64,000 nt of DNA from Acanthochromis polyacanthus (GCF_021347895.1 NC_067125.1:25487697-25551696), one strand, 5' to 3'; counted from the stretch's first letter, positions 23,285 to 37,205 are shown. A program made the numbers and translations. The notes: generated by a model not told the origin, from the letters alone.

Positions 23285-24245
23285 TGAAATAAAATTGTTC
23301 AGATTTATTTATTGGCACAAAACTTATTTTCCTCTGATGCAGTGAAGTTTTCTCTCTACACTCAGCTGTAGGGAATTATCTTTGGTGCATATGAACTAAA
23401 ACTAAGAAAACTCTTTAGTCTTCATTTCTTGCTGTGTTGAAACTTTGATTCTTTTTTCATCTAATCCTTGTGTATTATTGCATTTTATTTTAGTTGTGCA
23501 GCTATTAGGATCAACTCTTGTTTAGACACCACGGTGGACTCTTAGTCAATGTAGAAAACTTACTATGAAGCTAATACAACCCAAAATGTGTCTCTTTAGG
23601 ATACATCGCCACCTTACTGAAACACTCATTCACATTATTTTTTACCCTTTATGTTTTTTTTAGGAGATGGAGGGCTCAAATTTGGAGCTTTGAGTGACTT
23701 TGAGGCTTTACAGTGTGTTCAGACTGAGTTGTTTTAGCATTTTAGCATTAGCTAGCATGAAAAGTAAGTAGTTGTGATCACGTGTGTCCAGTGCATCTGT
23801 TTTGTGTTGCCTCTGACTGATCTAAACCTTAAATTTTGGAGATATTAACTATATGTTGCACCTGAACTCTTTTTCTTCTTAGCCTTTAACTCTGGCTGTG
23901 TTGTAACTTTGACTTTTATTTATTTTTGTTCTCCAGTCCTTGTGTTTTATTGCGTTTTGAATTGTGCAGCATTTTAGATCAACTCTTAACACCTTGGCTG
24001 ACTCTTAATCGATGTAGAAAACTGTCTTTGAGGACAATATGACCTGATTTGTAGCTTTAAGTGACTGTTAGAGGCTTTACAGTGTGTTTAGACTGAGTTG
24101 TGTTAGCATGTTAGCATTAGCTAGCATGAAAGTAAGCAGTTGTGATCATGTGTGTTCAGTGCATCTGTGTTGTGTTGCCTCCTACTGATCTAAACCTTCA
24201 ATTTTGTGGATATTATCTATATATGTATTGTATCTGAACTCAAAG
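23285..24245 (+). repeat. Local dispersed repeat, copies 2 and 3
   Basis: A near-complete copy (about 23285-23860) is followed by a shorter one (about 23870-24245). Both carry AGCATTAGCTAGCATGAAA and TGTGTTGCCTC...TGATCTAAACCTT. They flank polr1g on its 3' side, while copy 1 lies within it. Confidence 0.65.
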
Positions 24246-24511
24246 TATGCAGGAAGCTCCTCAATCTGTTGGCATCCTAAAAATCATATTGAGAGAATAT
24301 TTTACATCTCCACAAAGTGTAGACATTAAATTCTGCATTGGTGGATCCTCACTCAACAGATCTCTTCATTTGCACCACCAGTTAAAGTTCCCTTCCTTGC
24401 AGCAGAAACAAGTTTTGCCTACAGGTAGATGGCGCCACAGTCCAGCTTGTGTGCAGCATTATCCAGCAGCCTTTCAACAACCTCTTAGCTTCTTTATCTG
24501 CATGCTGCTGT

Positions 24512-24853
24512 TCATTTGAACTGATCTAACTCACGTCTTCTGCCGCTGTCCAAATGCACAAAGAGGGGATTTATAATATTTCCGTTTTCCGGCAGAGTCT
24601 TCAGATCTCGGTGACACTCAGGTGAAAAATCTTGGTCCGGGCTGTGCCTCGTCCTCCCCTCCTCCCTCCATTCACTGTGGCTGCTCTGCACCGGAGTATG
24701 GTCCTGTTTCTTAATGAGCTCCGGCACCTCTGCTGCTATCAGACTCTCACCATCTGTAGTAACCCCCTGCACATGCTGCTGCAAGGCATATTGATCCAGC
24801 CCCACCAGTGCATCCACATATCTCACCCTTTTTCTGTCAGATTCAGATTCCAT
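24512..24853 (-). CDS. Unrecognised 113-codon open frame or exon
   Basis: The ATG is at 24853 and the TGA at 24514-24512. The product begins MESESDRKRVRYVDALVGLD and is rich in charged residues (EWREEGRTRHSPDQDF). Third codon positions favour G/C in sharp contrast to the AT-rich surroundings, which argues for real or recent coding function. A donor-like C/GTGAGT at about 24535-24529 would let it splice before the stop, so this could be a first coding exon of about 106 codons. A second ATG in a strong context (24929, GTCATGGCGGC) lies upstream but in another frame that closes after 14 codons. No domain, signal peptide or membrane segment is visible. It could be a transposon-derived or degraded gene piece. 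Confidence 0.35.
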   Translation of the reverse strand: MESESDRKRVRYVDALVGLDQYALQQHVQGVTTDGESLIAAEVPELIKKQDHTPVQSSHSEWREEGRTRHSPDQDFSPECHRDLKTLPENGNIINPLFVHLDSGRRRELDQFK

Positions 24854-24929
24854 CCGAACCACGGCAGAGATTAAAAATGAAACCTCAACACACTTTCTGC
24901 TGAGTGAATTTGACACGATTTGCCGCCAT

Positions 24930-25380
24930 GACCTCTAGTTTTTTTTTGTTGTTGTTTTTTTTTGGGGGGGGGGTTTGCAGGCAGCCATTAAAGCAGAAAG
25001 CCGCAGATGTCAGATGCTGGATAAAGCGTTTCTCTGTAAGTCGCATCTAATGCCAGATTTCTGTGTATCCTCACAGGTATGTTGAATGTGTGTGTGAGTC
25101 TTCAAGCCTGACTAAATGGATTCATACAGCATATCTGAATGTGTGTATGTGTTTGCAGCTGCCCAAGCTTAAAGTCAGTGAAATTAAAAATTATTCTCAC
25201 TGTTTGACAAAATTTCCTTAATATATGCTTCTTTCAGCACAAAATGTGTCAGTTTCTTGTGTTTTTACCTTGACATGTCAGTTTCTTCTTACTAAACGAC
25301 AACAAATATAAACTAAATATTGGATATAATTCCTGTCTTCCCTTTGATTTCCACAGTTTATACTAAAAATTCAATTATTA
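24930..25380. other. No feature recognised
   Basis: Low-complexity T- and G-runs lie at about 24935-24975, then AT-rich sequence without coding or repeat signal. Confidence 0.4.
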
Positions 25381-26460
25381 ATGCCCCATTTTGTTATATA
25401 TAGAAACAGAACATTCGTCTTTGATTCAGAAAGTCCTAATTTACACATGGGGTTCCTCAAGGCTCTATTCTGGGCACAGTAATCTTCACTATATATGCTG
25501 CCATTGGGGTATATTTTTAGGACAAACAAAATACAAAATATATTTGCCTATAAAAGTAAACAGTAAAGTCTCGGTGCAGCCCTTGCTGACTATAATCCCT
25601 GTCTTCTTGTGATTTCTGATTCTTCATACTATAAAAATGTATTTCTGTTATGCTTAATTGTTGTTGTTATATATAAAAGCACCAAATTCAGCTTGAATTC
25701 AGAAAATCTTCATTTATATTTGGGGTCGTCAAGGCTCTATTCTGGACCCAGTTATCTTTTGCTGCTCTTTGGGTCCATCTGTAAGACAGAAACAATTAAA
25801 ATACACATTATATTTGCCCCAAAAAGTAAAAAGTGAAGGCTCTATGCAGCCCGTGCTTATATATGAAAGCACCAAATTCAGACTGAATTCATAAAATCCT
25901 AATTTACTCGTTTGGTGCCTCAAGGCTCCATTCTGGGCCCAGTTGTCTTCACTATATATGCTGCTATCGGGGTTCATTTTTAGGACAGGCACAATTAAAA
26001 TACGCAATCCCATAAAAGTAAAAAGAAAAGACTCTTAGTAGACTGCTTAAAAGATACAACCTGGATGGAGCTAAACTTTCTCAATCTTAATGAAAATAAG
26101 ACTGAGATCATGTTGTTTGATCGACTGGACCTTTTGGCTCTTTGGTTTCGTCCAATGGATGTTTTATGAAAACGTTGGAGTAATTTACAGCAGCTCCTTT
26201 AAATTTTACCAGCAGATCATCTCAAAGAGGCTTTTTTTTAAGGTGAAGGCCTTTCTCTCTACTAAAGACTGTGAAAAGTTGTTCATGCCTTTATTGCTGC
26301 TCATACTTCTGTAATTTCTTGTATGTGGGCGTAAAGCTGTCGCCTCTGCAGTTGGTACAAAACGCAGCTGCTTGTTTTCTAACAGGAGAATGAAAGCTTG
26401 ATCACATAACACCAGTTTTGGCCTCTTTCTACATGCTTTCTGTCCATTTCTGTCATGATT
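25381..26460 (+). mobile_element. Decayed non-LTR retrotransposon (LINE) reverse transcriptase fragment with a triplicated segment
   Basis: Conceptual translation shows LINE reverse transcriptase hallmarks. GGTTCCTCAAGGCTCTATTC encodes the GVPQGSILGP motif and is present three times (about 25450, 25725 and 25915), each within a repeated block of 180-280 bp. An LNENKTEIMLF-like stretch follows near 26085, and a C-terminal region resembling LVQNAAA...H-ITP near 26350-26420. The layout fits Rex1/L2-like fish LINEs. All frames are interrupted by stops and shifts, so it is dead. Confidence 0.65.
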
Positions 26461-26689
26461 TTAAGTTTTTTTCGCTTGTTTTTTAAGGTTTTCAATGTAC
26501 TGGTGGCACTTCATGTAGCAGAACTCTTGCACCATCGACCAGACAGATGTTCCTGGGTGTTCTTAAATCGAAGCACAAAGATACAGCTACTAATTTCTGC
26601 AATAGTTTTTCACGTACGAAATGCCAAGACTTGAGAAATGTTTACGTCCATCTCTTTTCATTGGCATTTTATTCAAATAGACATCTGAC

Positions 26690-27270
26690 TATTCAATATT
26701 GTGTTGTAACTTTGATTTTTGTTGACTTTTGTCTCCTAGTACTTGTGTTTTATTGCATTTTATTTTAGTTGTGTTGCCTTTTGGTTCAAATCTTGTCATT
26801 TTTAAAATATGCTTATTAAATATATTTGACTTAAATAAATGCCAAACGCGATGGCTAACTCTTAGTCGGTGGAAAAACTGTCTATGAAGCCAACATGACC
26901 CAAAATGAGTCACCTAAAGACAAATCGCTTCCTTAATGGAACATTGATTCACATTATTACCCTTTTTCTTGTTTTGTTTTGTTGTTGTTGTTGTTTTTTT
27001 TTTGCAGATGAAGAGCTCTAATTTGGAACTTTTGTGACCGTTAGAGCAAATGTGGCTTCACAGTGTGTTCAGCCTGAAGAGGGAAAGCTTCTTTTGTGTC
27101 GTGTTAATTGCATTAATTTGGCTGCAGAAGTCTTTTGGCAGATTGTGTTTGCCCCAAACAGCCAGCGTTCTGACTGTACACACATTAGCTGTAGCTAGCA
27201 TGAAACATGAGTACAGAATATATGTACATCTGTGTTGTGTTGCCTCTGACTGATCTCAACAGTTCACAGA
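26690..27270 (+). repeat. Local dispersed repeat, copy 4
   Basis: It shares TTGTGTTTTATTGCATTTTA, CTATGAAGCCAACATGACCC, TTGATTCACATTATTACCC and TAGCTAGCATGAAA with the copies in and after polr1g. A GTT-rich run near 26975-27005 interrupts it. Confidence 0.6.
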
Positions 27271-28730
27271 AACTCCTCTAGGTGCCTTCTTGGTTTTCTT
27301 ACCTTCATCTCTGTACATGGAATGAACTTGAGCCTTAAATACTGTGGAAGAAGGATTTAATTCTCTCTGAGTCGAAGCATTTTCATCAGATGTGACGTTA
27401 CTGCCCACCCTATTTGCTAAACTTGTTGCACAGCAGCAAAACATTTTCTTCGTTTACGGGAAAGACGTATTGATAGTTTTATGGTTAAAAAAATGTGTTT
27501 CATTCCATATTTCACTGTAAAAATACAAACCTTTAAACCTTTATAGAAATTTTAGTTTTACTTAAAAATGTACATGAAAATACCTATAAAATAATGTTTG
27601 TGTGACCTATTATAAATATTGCAGCATTTTTCCATTCCATTCCAAATAGCTTGATTCTGACCCTCCATTTAAGAGGTCTACACAGGATAAATACTCGATA
27701 CTGTGTCGTACCCAATACTCGCTTCTTGAGGCAGCCGATGACATTTACTCAGTTCCATATTTTTACAACATGACAGATAATTATTCAAAATTTTACAGGT
27801 ACAGAATCTTGTCAAACATGGCAGTTTGCAAACAAAATTAATTTTGCACTTACCAGTCTTTGCTCTGTTCAGATCCAGTTTTGGGATGCCAATTCATTGT
27901 GTATTTAACATTTAACATGTGTGTTATTGAGCAAAAAATAAATATTAAAGAATATGCCAGTTATTAGCTCAAAAGTGAGTCAGTTTGACAGGTGCAAACT
28001 GTATTTTTTGTAACATGAAATAAATGCAAAAATCGCCATCTTACTTGTTATAAATAGTACGAATTGTTTCCATTATCAGCACAACAATGAAAAATTGTAT
28101 TCTTTTTGAGAAATAAATTCAAAAATTATAGTATTGATGTTATTCATATTGCAACTTTTTTTTTCAATTAAATAACCGCAAGAATAGGGAAATGCATTTT
28201 TTCAAGAAAAAAATGTCTTAAAAAAGTTAACTTATTATATAAACCGGATTGAAGTGTTTTACGGATTGTTAGGGTTAGTTTTTGATCATAAAATTTACCA
28301 AAAAAATTCTACAGTGTAGTTAATGCATACATGTGGAGTTTCACAACATGAGTGAATTAGAGCAAAGTCTCATTAAGGTCTAATATGAAGTTGCATGTGG
28401 AGGTCTTTATGACGAGATGTTTTGCAGCTGAAATGTTTTCAGTTCAGCTCGTTCGAATGGAAATTCTTCTTGCTTTTCCAATTGTGGAAAAAAAATTTAT
28501 GCCAGGAAGTGAACCAGAAATGTAGAAACCTGTTTAACTAGTCGCTAAAGAAGTGGTCTTTATTAACATCCTGTTCCCCCTCAGGGATGATCTAATGGCC
28601 ATTATGGTGCAGAATAGTGCAGGAGCTGAATAAAGCATGAGCCGGTTTCCAGGCAGAACATCATTTATGCATCTTGTTATGTATTTTTTCTTTAATTTCT
28701 GAATATTTCATTGTGATTGCATCAGTAATA
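27271..28730. other. AT-rich intergenic sequence
   Basis: No gene or named repeat is visible. Confidence 0.4.
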
Positions 28731-28731
28731 A

Positions 28732-28761
<30 letters not shown>
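28732..28761. repeat. (TG)15 microsatellite
   Basis: An uninterrupted TG dinucleotide tract. Confidence 0.95.
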
Positions 28762-28764
<3 letters not shown>

Positions 28765-29544
28765 AGCAGTGTGGTCAGGAGGATGCTCGTCTAATTTCCG
28801 TCACATTTAGGATTCACTATCAGCCAAATCTCATCTAAAAAACACAGAAGAGCTGGTAAAATTAAAATCCTCTTGCAGCCATTACTGCCCCGCTCAGTGT
28901 TTTAGTCTGACTGGTCATCACTTAGACTTTTTAAAGAAAGAAGGAAAAAATAATTGGGTTCTTTTTAGAGAAGCGGGTCACTGACCAGCAGATTTAAATT
29001 AGTACAACTGCTGGGAAAATTGGGAGTGGAAGGGAAGGTGAATATGTAATGGTCTCTGCTTCCTTGACAACCTCTCTTAAGTAGCAGCGAGAAGGGCTTT
29101 AACTCTTAAACTGAGCTGTCCAGAAGTTCTACTGAGAGTCCTGCCGGTGCGACTGTGTTCACCTGGTTTAATTACAGGAAACGAAACTGAACAACTCTGG
29201 TAATTTTGAGGTCTTGACCCCAGTGTTGGTTCCTCTGCACCTGAGCCATCAACCAAAAACAAGCAATAAATTAGAAGCCGACAGCCGAAGGGGTTAGGGA
29301 GACGTTTAGTGGCGTCGGCCTGATTATGTAAGGTGAATCATCGCGACTCCTTTCCAAAGCTGCCTCATCGCCTCCAGCTCTTCTCCGCCGAGTGTCACTT
29401 CACATGAAGTCACACCTGCAGCTGTGGAGGATGTTCACTCTGTAAATGGAAGCTGTAAACAAACAGGTAAACTCAAAACAGGAAGCAGCATCAGGAAGTC
29501 GAGAGACTGTCTTTTCACTCAGCTGTGACCACATTATCATAGTA
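28762..29544. other. Intergenic sequence
   Basis: No coding or repeat signal is recognised. Base composition is slightly higher in GC near 29340-29430. Confidence 0.4.
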
Positions 29545-30560
29545 GTAATAATAATTTACTTGTGTAGCACCTCTCCGACACAAGTCACAAAGTGATTTAC
29601 AATAAAACAAATTCAAATGAATATCTGCTAAGTGGCGCTATGGCTGTGACCGTGAATTTCATCAGGACCAGAGTCTGATCACACATGTAAAATTTTCAGG
29701 CAGACTAGTGCATGTAGAGTCTAGTTAGACAGCACTTCCTGTTTCATGGCGAAATGTCAAAATTCCCCTGGCTGCCATTTCCACGCCCTCAGACTTTTGT
29801 GCATTTTGATAACTTTTGATCCTGGCTAAATTTCAGCTCTCTTGGGGTTAAATCATTTGAGTTGACAGCTTTTGAAAATGTCCAAAAATGACACATAATT
29901 CAAAATGGCTGACTTCCTGTTGTGTTGTGGGGATGGGTCTCAATTACATTTTTGTGTGTCTTGACCAGGTACATACACTATCGTTCAAAAGTTTGGGGTC
30001 ACCTGGGCAACTTAATGTTTTCCATGAAAACTCACACTTTTATTCATGTGCTGACATAATTGCACTAGGGTTTTCTAATCATCAATGAGCCTTTCAACAC
30101 CATTAGCTAACACAATGTAGCATCAGAACACAGGAGTGATGGTTGCTGGAAATGTTCCTCTGTATCCCTATGGAGATATTCCATTAAAATCAGATGTTTC
30201 CAGCTAGAATAGTCATTTACCACATTAGCAATGTCTCGACAGGAATTCTGATTCATTTAATGTTATCTTCATTGAGAAAAAAATGCTTTTCTTTCAAAAA
30301 TAAGGACATTTTTAATTTAACCCAAACTTTTGAACGGTAGTGTGTATGTACCAGGTTTCATAAGTCTAGGTCAGATGTACTGGCCGTAGTATTTTTTTGC
30401 AATTTTTCTAAATTTTGCAGAGGGCGCTACTGAGCCATTCCCCTAAAATATCACATTTTTTGCCAGTCCTGGTGAGTGTGCAGATTTTCACGCATTTTTG
30501 AGTATTTTTATGCCCTCAAAAGTTCAATTCAAAATGCAATTTGGATCTTAAGTATGCAAT
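29545..30560. repeat. Dispersed fish repeat hosting a Tc1-derived MITE
   Basis: It opens with an AATAATAATTTACTTGTGTA motif similar to the start of the repeat at 41620. It continues with phrases typical of a widespread fish repeat (CACTTCCTGTTTCATGGCGA, and GGGCGCTACTGAGCCATT near 30420). The MITE at 29976-30344 splits it. Confidence 0.45.
29976..30344. mobile_element. Tc1-derived MITE
   Basis: The ends are CACTATCGTTCAAAAGTTTG on the left and, in reverse complement, CACTACCGTTCAAAAGTTTG on the right. TA dinucleotides flank it (29974-29975 and 30345-30346). At about 370 bp it has no transposase frame. This terminal sequence is characteristic of a common fish Tc1-like MITE family. Confidence 0.75.
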
Positions 30561-30686
30561 ATAACAAGACAAAATAGTTAAATCAAGTCAAGATAGGTTT
30601 AGTAAAAAACAAAATACAGTATTACTGGCATTATGAAAGTAACTTAACAAGTGTATATACTGGGCTGAAGACCCTGTAGCGTTATA
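30561..30686. repeat. Left part of a degenerate array unit split by the Tc1 element
   Basis: AACAAGTGTATATACTGGGC and GAAGACCCTGTAGCGTTATA match the units at 33190-33900. The continuation (GGTGTGATTTTACC) resumes at 32326, right of the transposon. Confidence 0.6.
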
Positions 30687-30688
30687 TA

Positions 30689-32322
<1,634 letters not shown>

Positions 32323-32324
32323 TA

Positions 32325-32744
32325 TGGTGTGATTTTACCTGTGAAATCTACATTTTATAAATTAAAATTTACATAAAATATTATCTGACTCTAATGCATA
32401 TTAAAACTAAGACCCTACAGTGTTATTAATTATGGAGAATAACCTAATTCATGTAATAATATAGATTAGACCCTACGGTATTATTAATTATGGAGCTTAA
32501 TGTAGCTGATGTAAATATTACGGTGAAAACTTCACAGCACTATTAATTATGGAGAATTTAGAAATGAAGTTTTCACTCTGTATTATTATTATTATTATAG
32601 TTCATTATATTAATATTATTAGTAATAATTATTAACATTGTTATTTTATATGATATTCAGATAAATAATAATGATAATTATTGTTATTACCATTATTATT
32701 TATTGTAGTAGTAATAGTAATACTAATAACAATGATCATGAGGG
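32325..32744. repeat. Array unit remainder and ATT-rich tract
   Basis: Units with GACCCTACAGTGTTATTAAT recur near 32410, 32470 and 32535. An ATT/ATA-rich tract follows (about 32580-32740). Confidence 0.5.
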
Positions 32745-33075
32745 TCCGAGCACCCACGGTGCCAAAGAACCTTATTGAAACTCTAGGGTTTCTTTTTCTT
32801 CTTCTTCACTCTTTTCCCGTCTTTTCAAACTCCACTTTGGCGACCTAAACATATCGCAAAATGCGTCAAACTTTGCACGCACATCAGGACTGGTGAAAAT
32901 TTCGATCTTTTATGGAGTTGTGCACGTGTGGCAAAATGGCTCCATAGCACCCCCTGAAAAAATTGAAAAAGTGGTAATTAGGCCAACTGTCACGACGTTT
33001 CATCTACAGCTACATTATTTGGTGGGCATATGCAGCACATTAGGACACACGAAAAAGTCAATCTTTAGACTTTAT
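32745..33075 (+). repeat. Dispersed fish repeat (GAGCACCCACGGTGCC type)
   Basis: GGTCCGAGCACCCACGGTGC and TTCTTTTTCTTCTTCTTCAC, followed by GCTCCATAGCACCCCCTGAA, have the order seen in a very common teleost repeat. The family name is uncertain. The preceding ATT tract is usual for it. Confidence 0.5.
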
Positions 33076-33930
33076 TAAGTGCTTTGCAGTAAACAAATCA
33101 GACAAATAACGGAACCAAATTCATACAAATTTTACATTTCCCTTTTTTCTACAGTATACAAAGATTCTGAATATGAACTTAACTAGGATAAACACTGCAC
33201 AAAGACCCTGTGGTATTTTATATGGTGTGATTTTACCAGCGTAATTCACATATTAGGGATTAAAAAAACCTTAAAAATGATATAAAACACTACTTTACCT
33301 GACTATACTGCATATTATAGCTGAGATCTTACAGTGTTATTAATTGATTAATGAAAACTAATTAAAATATGTCAAGTGTCGATGGCCCGTCCAGTATAAA
33401 AAGACAACAAAAATAGCTGAACAAGTGTAAATATTGAAGTTGAGACCATGTGGTAGTATTCACAGTGTGATTTTACCATATAAAGCTTGAAAAATGATAT
33501 AAAATACTGCTTTACTTGACTATAGTGCACATTAAAGCTTAGATCTTACAGGGTTATTAATTGATTGAAACCATATGTGAGAAGCAGAATATCAATAGAA
33601 AGTATCTGTTCTCACCCAGCTGTTGAAACCCAGAAAGCAGCATCACAAAATGTTTTACAGTGAAGTAAATAATGAAAACAAATTAAAATAGTCAAGTCAA
33701 GATGGTTCTTCCAGTATAAAAACACAGCAAATATAACGTAACAAGTGTAAATACTTCAGTAAAGACCCTGTAGTGTTATTTCTGGTGTGATATTACCAGA
33801 GTAATTCACATATTAGGGATTAAACCCTTCATAAATGATATAAAATATGAGTTTGCCTGACTTTACTGCATATTATAGCTGAGATCTTACAGTGTTTTAA
33901 TTGATCTGTTGAATTTAAACCATATTTGAG
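33076..33930. repeat. Degenerate tandem array, ~280-300-bp units
   Basis: Successive units contain AAGACCCTGT(A/G)GT, GTGTGATTTTACCA, GTAATTCACATATTAGGGAT and GCATATTATAGCTGAGATCTTACAGTG, near 33200, 33440 and 33760. Parts at 30561-30686 and 32325-32560 belong to the same array. Confidence 0.6.
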
Positions 33931-35320
33931 AAGCAGAATATCAGTATAGATGTTGTGGATGTGATGTCCTCAGTGGATTCAGCTCGGTCAGACTGTATCT
34001 TAGCAACAGATGAATGCGTTAGTGCTCTTGAACGCTCCTCTGTCGCTGTTCAGCTCAGAGGTCGGCGGGTCAGGACTCAGTGAAGCGGGTTCATCACTTC
34101 ATGTTTATGAAGCATAGACTGACATTTCACCCACCGAGCAGCTCTGGGCTCATTTTTGCTGCTTTTAGAACAAAACTAATCAGTCATTTTCTTACATTTT
34201 TATTAAAGTCGTCCATAATAACATGCAGGTCAACATCTGGGTACAAAAAAGGGTCACTCTGTATCAAATCATCACATATTTAAGACATTTTGAAACTCAG
34301 AACTCTACTCTGATCAGAATAACTACCAATATTATTGTTTTTGTGGTTTACTTATAAACGTCTCTTCATTTTTTTTGACCAAATGTTTCATATTAAACAT
34401 TCTTCTATTATTATATGTTCTATTTTGTGTTTAAATGTGCTCAGAAATGTGAGTTTCCATGACACGTCAACTCACCCATAATCTGAGGCTATTTGATCTA
34501 TTTGTCTGATGTTGCAGATTCTGAATTAATGTCATAATGAGAAATAAGCGTGAACATGTCACGCTTTTATCTTTAATAGCTAATGAGTCATTATCATTCA
34601 AACGTGGCATCAAATTTCTTAGTGCAACCAATTATGCTATAAAAATGGACAGTTATCTCAAAAAGTACTTGATATATTAGCCCAAAACTTCACAGATGTC
34701 ATTTTTAATATACACAATTTAAAATAAATACAGCTGAAAGTAGATCAGAGATGGTGGAACAGAAGGAAGCTGATAATTTGAGATGGAACAACCCAACATT
34801 TAACAGTTACTTTACTGTTAAATTGCTGGTAGACTTTTACCTGTAGAGGGAAACAGCGGCTGCAGCATTAGCATAATTGTTTATGCACTTGCTTGTGTAT
34901 TTGGGGGATTAAAATATATAAACATACATCCACTAGGAGGCAGATTACAACCTAATTATCACTGGCCAGTATAACAGAGTCTCTTGCATGTGAACTTCAG
35001 CTTCTGAGTAAGAAAATGAATTATCTCTTGTACAGAGAGCTGTCAGTGACCAGAGAGGGAGAATTTTCATACAAGAATGGCTCAAAGAAAGTGATGCCTG
35101 CGGAATACACGCAAGAGATTTACTTTAATCAGATCAAATGTATCAGAACTAATAGGAAACGACAGCAGAGTGTGGAGAGTCAGCTATGAGGGAACGTGTC
35201 ACATGTGGAGGTGTTGGAGGTGAAAAAGACGAGCGATGCCAGGTGGAGGAGGAGAGAGTGAACACATTTATCAGATTTTGTAGAACAGGTGAGCCTCTGA
35301 GGCAGAAAAAACACCTTCAC
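33931..35320. other. Intergenic sequence
   Basis: No gene or named repeat recognised. It is AT-rich, with a purine-rich stretch near 35200-35270. Confidence 0.4.
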
Positions 35321-35350
35321 ATAGATAGATAGATAGATAGATAGATAGAT
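35321..35350. repeat. (GATA)n microsatellite
   Basis: About seven and a half GATA units. It forms the outer edge of the inverted repeat block to its right. Confidence 0.9.
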
Positions 35351-36400
35351 TTTTATAGTGTACTTAGACTGTTTATTACTGTTTTTTGTTGTACATACCA
35401 GTAGTTTTGCACCTTTATTGTCCAGTCCAGCACTTTTTGCACGTTATTTCTTCCACCACCACAATTTGCATGTAATTCCATGTTCTTTTACACATTAGTT
35501 TCCATATTTTTCTCAAATGTAACATGTTAACGCCGTTTTTTAATGTATTTACCAGCAATTCTGCTCATTTATTGTAAATACCAGCAACTTTTGCACCTTA
35601 TTTCTTAAAAAAAATAGAAGCACAGTTTGCACGTTAATTGCACGTTCTTTTGGCATTGGTTTCTTTATTTTTCTTAATTATTCTACTGGATACTGTCATG
35701 GCCCCTCCCTCCTCTGTGCTGCGCTCCTGGCCAGCTGTCGGCTGATTGGGAGGGGCTGCGGAGGAGCACACCTGCTCCTAATCGGCAATCAGCAGCACAT
35801 AAAGCCTGGCTCTCCCAACCACTCGGCGCTGGGTCATTGCCTGAGATGCACCTGTCTGAGTTGCTCGGTTTTCGGTTGTCTCGCTGGCGCTCCACCAAGC
35901 CACTCTGCTCCGGTCCCCCCCCCCAGCTCTGGATCTCCCTGCCTGCTCCTTATTATGTTGTGAGTTATCTCAGTTCTTGTTTAGTTTAGCCCTCATCGCG
36001 GCCGTTTGGTTCGTTGCCTTTAGTTGTAGTTTTGAGCCCTGTTCTGTTTATTTCGGTGCCTCCCGTGTGGAGTTGTTTTTGCGTCGAGTTTATTCATTAA
36101 ATCCTTGTCTGAGTATCTGCCTGCCTCTGAGTGCCTGCTTTTGGGTTTGACCAACCCCCGCATCGTAACAGATACCTTGAATTTTTCTGAGGTGATGAAT
36201 TATCATTCATGATAGAAGAAGATGAAGAAACGTGCAAATGTGGAATCTGCAAAAGAACGTGCAAATAACATGCCAATCTTACCAACAAAATAAGGTGCAG
36301 AAATTGCTGGTATTTACAAAAAAAGGTGCCAAAATAGTTGTTTTTTTGACAATAAAATAGAGTGATCGAAAAGTGCATAAAGGTACAATGTGGAAACAGA
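35351..36400. repeat. Head-to-head pair of GATA-flanked repeat units, split by a solo LTR
   Basis: Left of the LTR (35351-35688) the unit is inverted: TTGCACCTTATTTCTT, TTTACCAGCAATTCTGCTCA, CATGTTAACGCCG. Right of it (36180-36400) a unit reads in the opposite orientation: GTGCAAATGTGG, AATAAGGTGCAGAAATTGCT, GGTATTTACAA. The same unit recurs in direct tandem at 37348-38010. Confidence 0.65.
35694..36170 (+). mobile_element. Solo LTR of an LTR retrotransposon
   Basis: A 477-bp segment begins TGTCATGGCC and ends CATCGTAACA (TG...CA). A perfect 5-bp duplication GATAC (35689-35693 and 36171-36175) flanks it. It contains a TATA-like CACATAAAGCCTGG near 35797 and a polyadenylation-like ATTAAATCC near 36098, in the order expected for U3, R and U5. 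No second LTR or internal coding region is present, so it is best explained by LTR-LTR recombination. The length and GC-rich U3 resemble fish Ty3/Gypsy LTRs, but the family is not proven. Confidence 0.75.
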
Positions 36401-37167
36401 GCCAATAATCAGCATACTGGTCAGGATGAGTGGTTTTATTGAGTGTTAGGAAGCTTCCCTTTAAAGGAAACAAAGTGGTGTTTTCTCATCTTGACATTCA
36501 GGAAGAATATTTGAGCAGAACTGATCCATCACAGCGAGGCTCTGACAGAAGGTTACGGAGGTCAGATATGAGCTGAGGCGTTGTTGTAACCTCCATCTAC
36601 AGACAGCCTTCCTATCTCACACCTGCCGGCGCTGTAATGCATTACGCCGACCGAAGGTAATGGACTGACGCAATATCCGTCCGTCTGGGCTCGGTGCAGG
36701 TTCTGCTGCTGTGTGTCGGGCTGCAGGAGGAGGATGAATAATAAATGCAGTCTGAAGTTTGGATCCAACGTGTTCAGACTACTGAACAGAGCCGAGGCCT
36801 TTCTGCTGCCCGGTCGAGTCGATGCCAATGATAAGATTTGAGGAGGAGGGGGGAAGTTTTTTCTTTTTTCTCTCTTTTTCTTTAGATGGGGGTGGTGTTG
36901 TGGGGGTAATGAATTGGAGGACCAGTTCTTGCCTCCCTTCCCTCCCCTCCCTCCCTCTGCAGTGGTCTCTCTCTCTCTCTCTCTTTGCTTTTTCCTCTCT
37001 TTGCTTTCTTTTTCAACCAGCGCGCCTCGCTCCAGCCAGCCTGCGGCAATGTGAGCGTTACCATGGCAACGCGGACCTGCCAAGGACCATGGCGATGGAG
37101 AGGGAGGGAGGGAGGGAGGGGTGCAGCTCATCAATGTCTTACAGTCCCCCTTCCCCCTCCCCCATCC

Positions 37168-37168
<1 letters not shown>
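36401..37168. other. Intergenic sequence with purine/pyrimidine-rich tracts
   Basis: No gene is seen. Long CT- and GA-rich stretches at 36840-37000 and 37090-37120 create spurious low-complexity reading frames on both strands. Confidence 0.5.

Positions 37169-37202
<34 letters not shown>
37169..37202. repeat. (CA)17 microsatellite
   Basis: An uninterrupted CA dinucleotide tract. Confidence 0.95.

Positions 37203-37205
<3 letters not shown>

Noticed and set aside
35694..36170. Full endogenous retrovirus or LTR retrotransposon
   Set aside because: Only one LTR with a 5-bp target duplication directly on both sides; no internal region.
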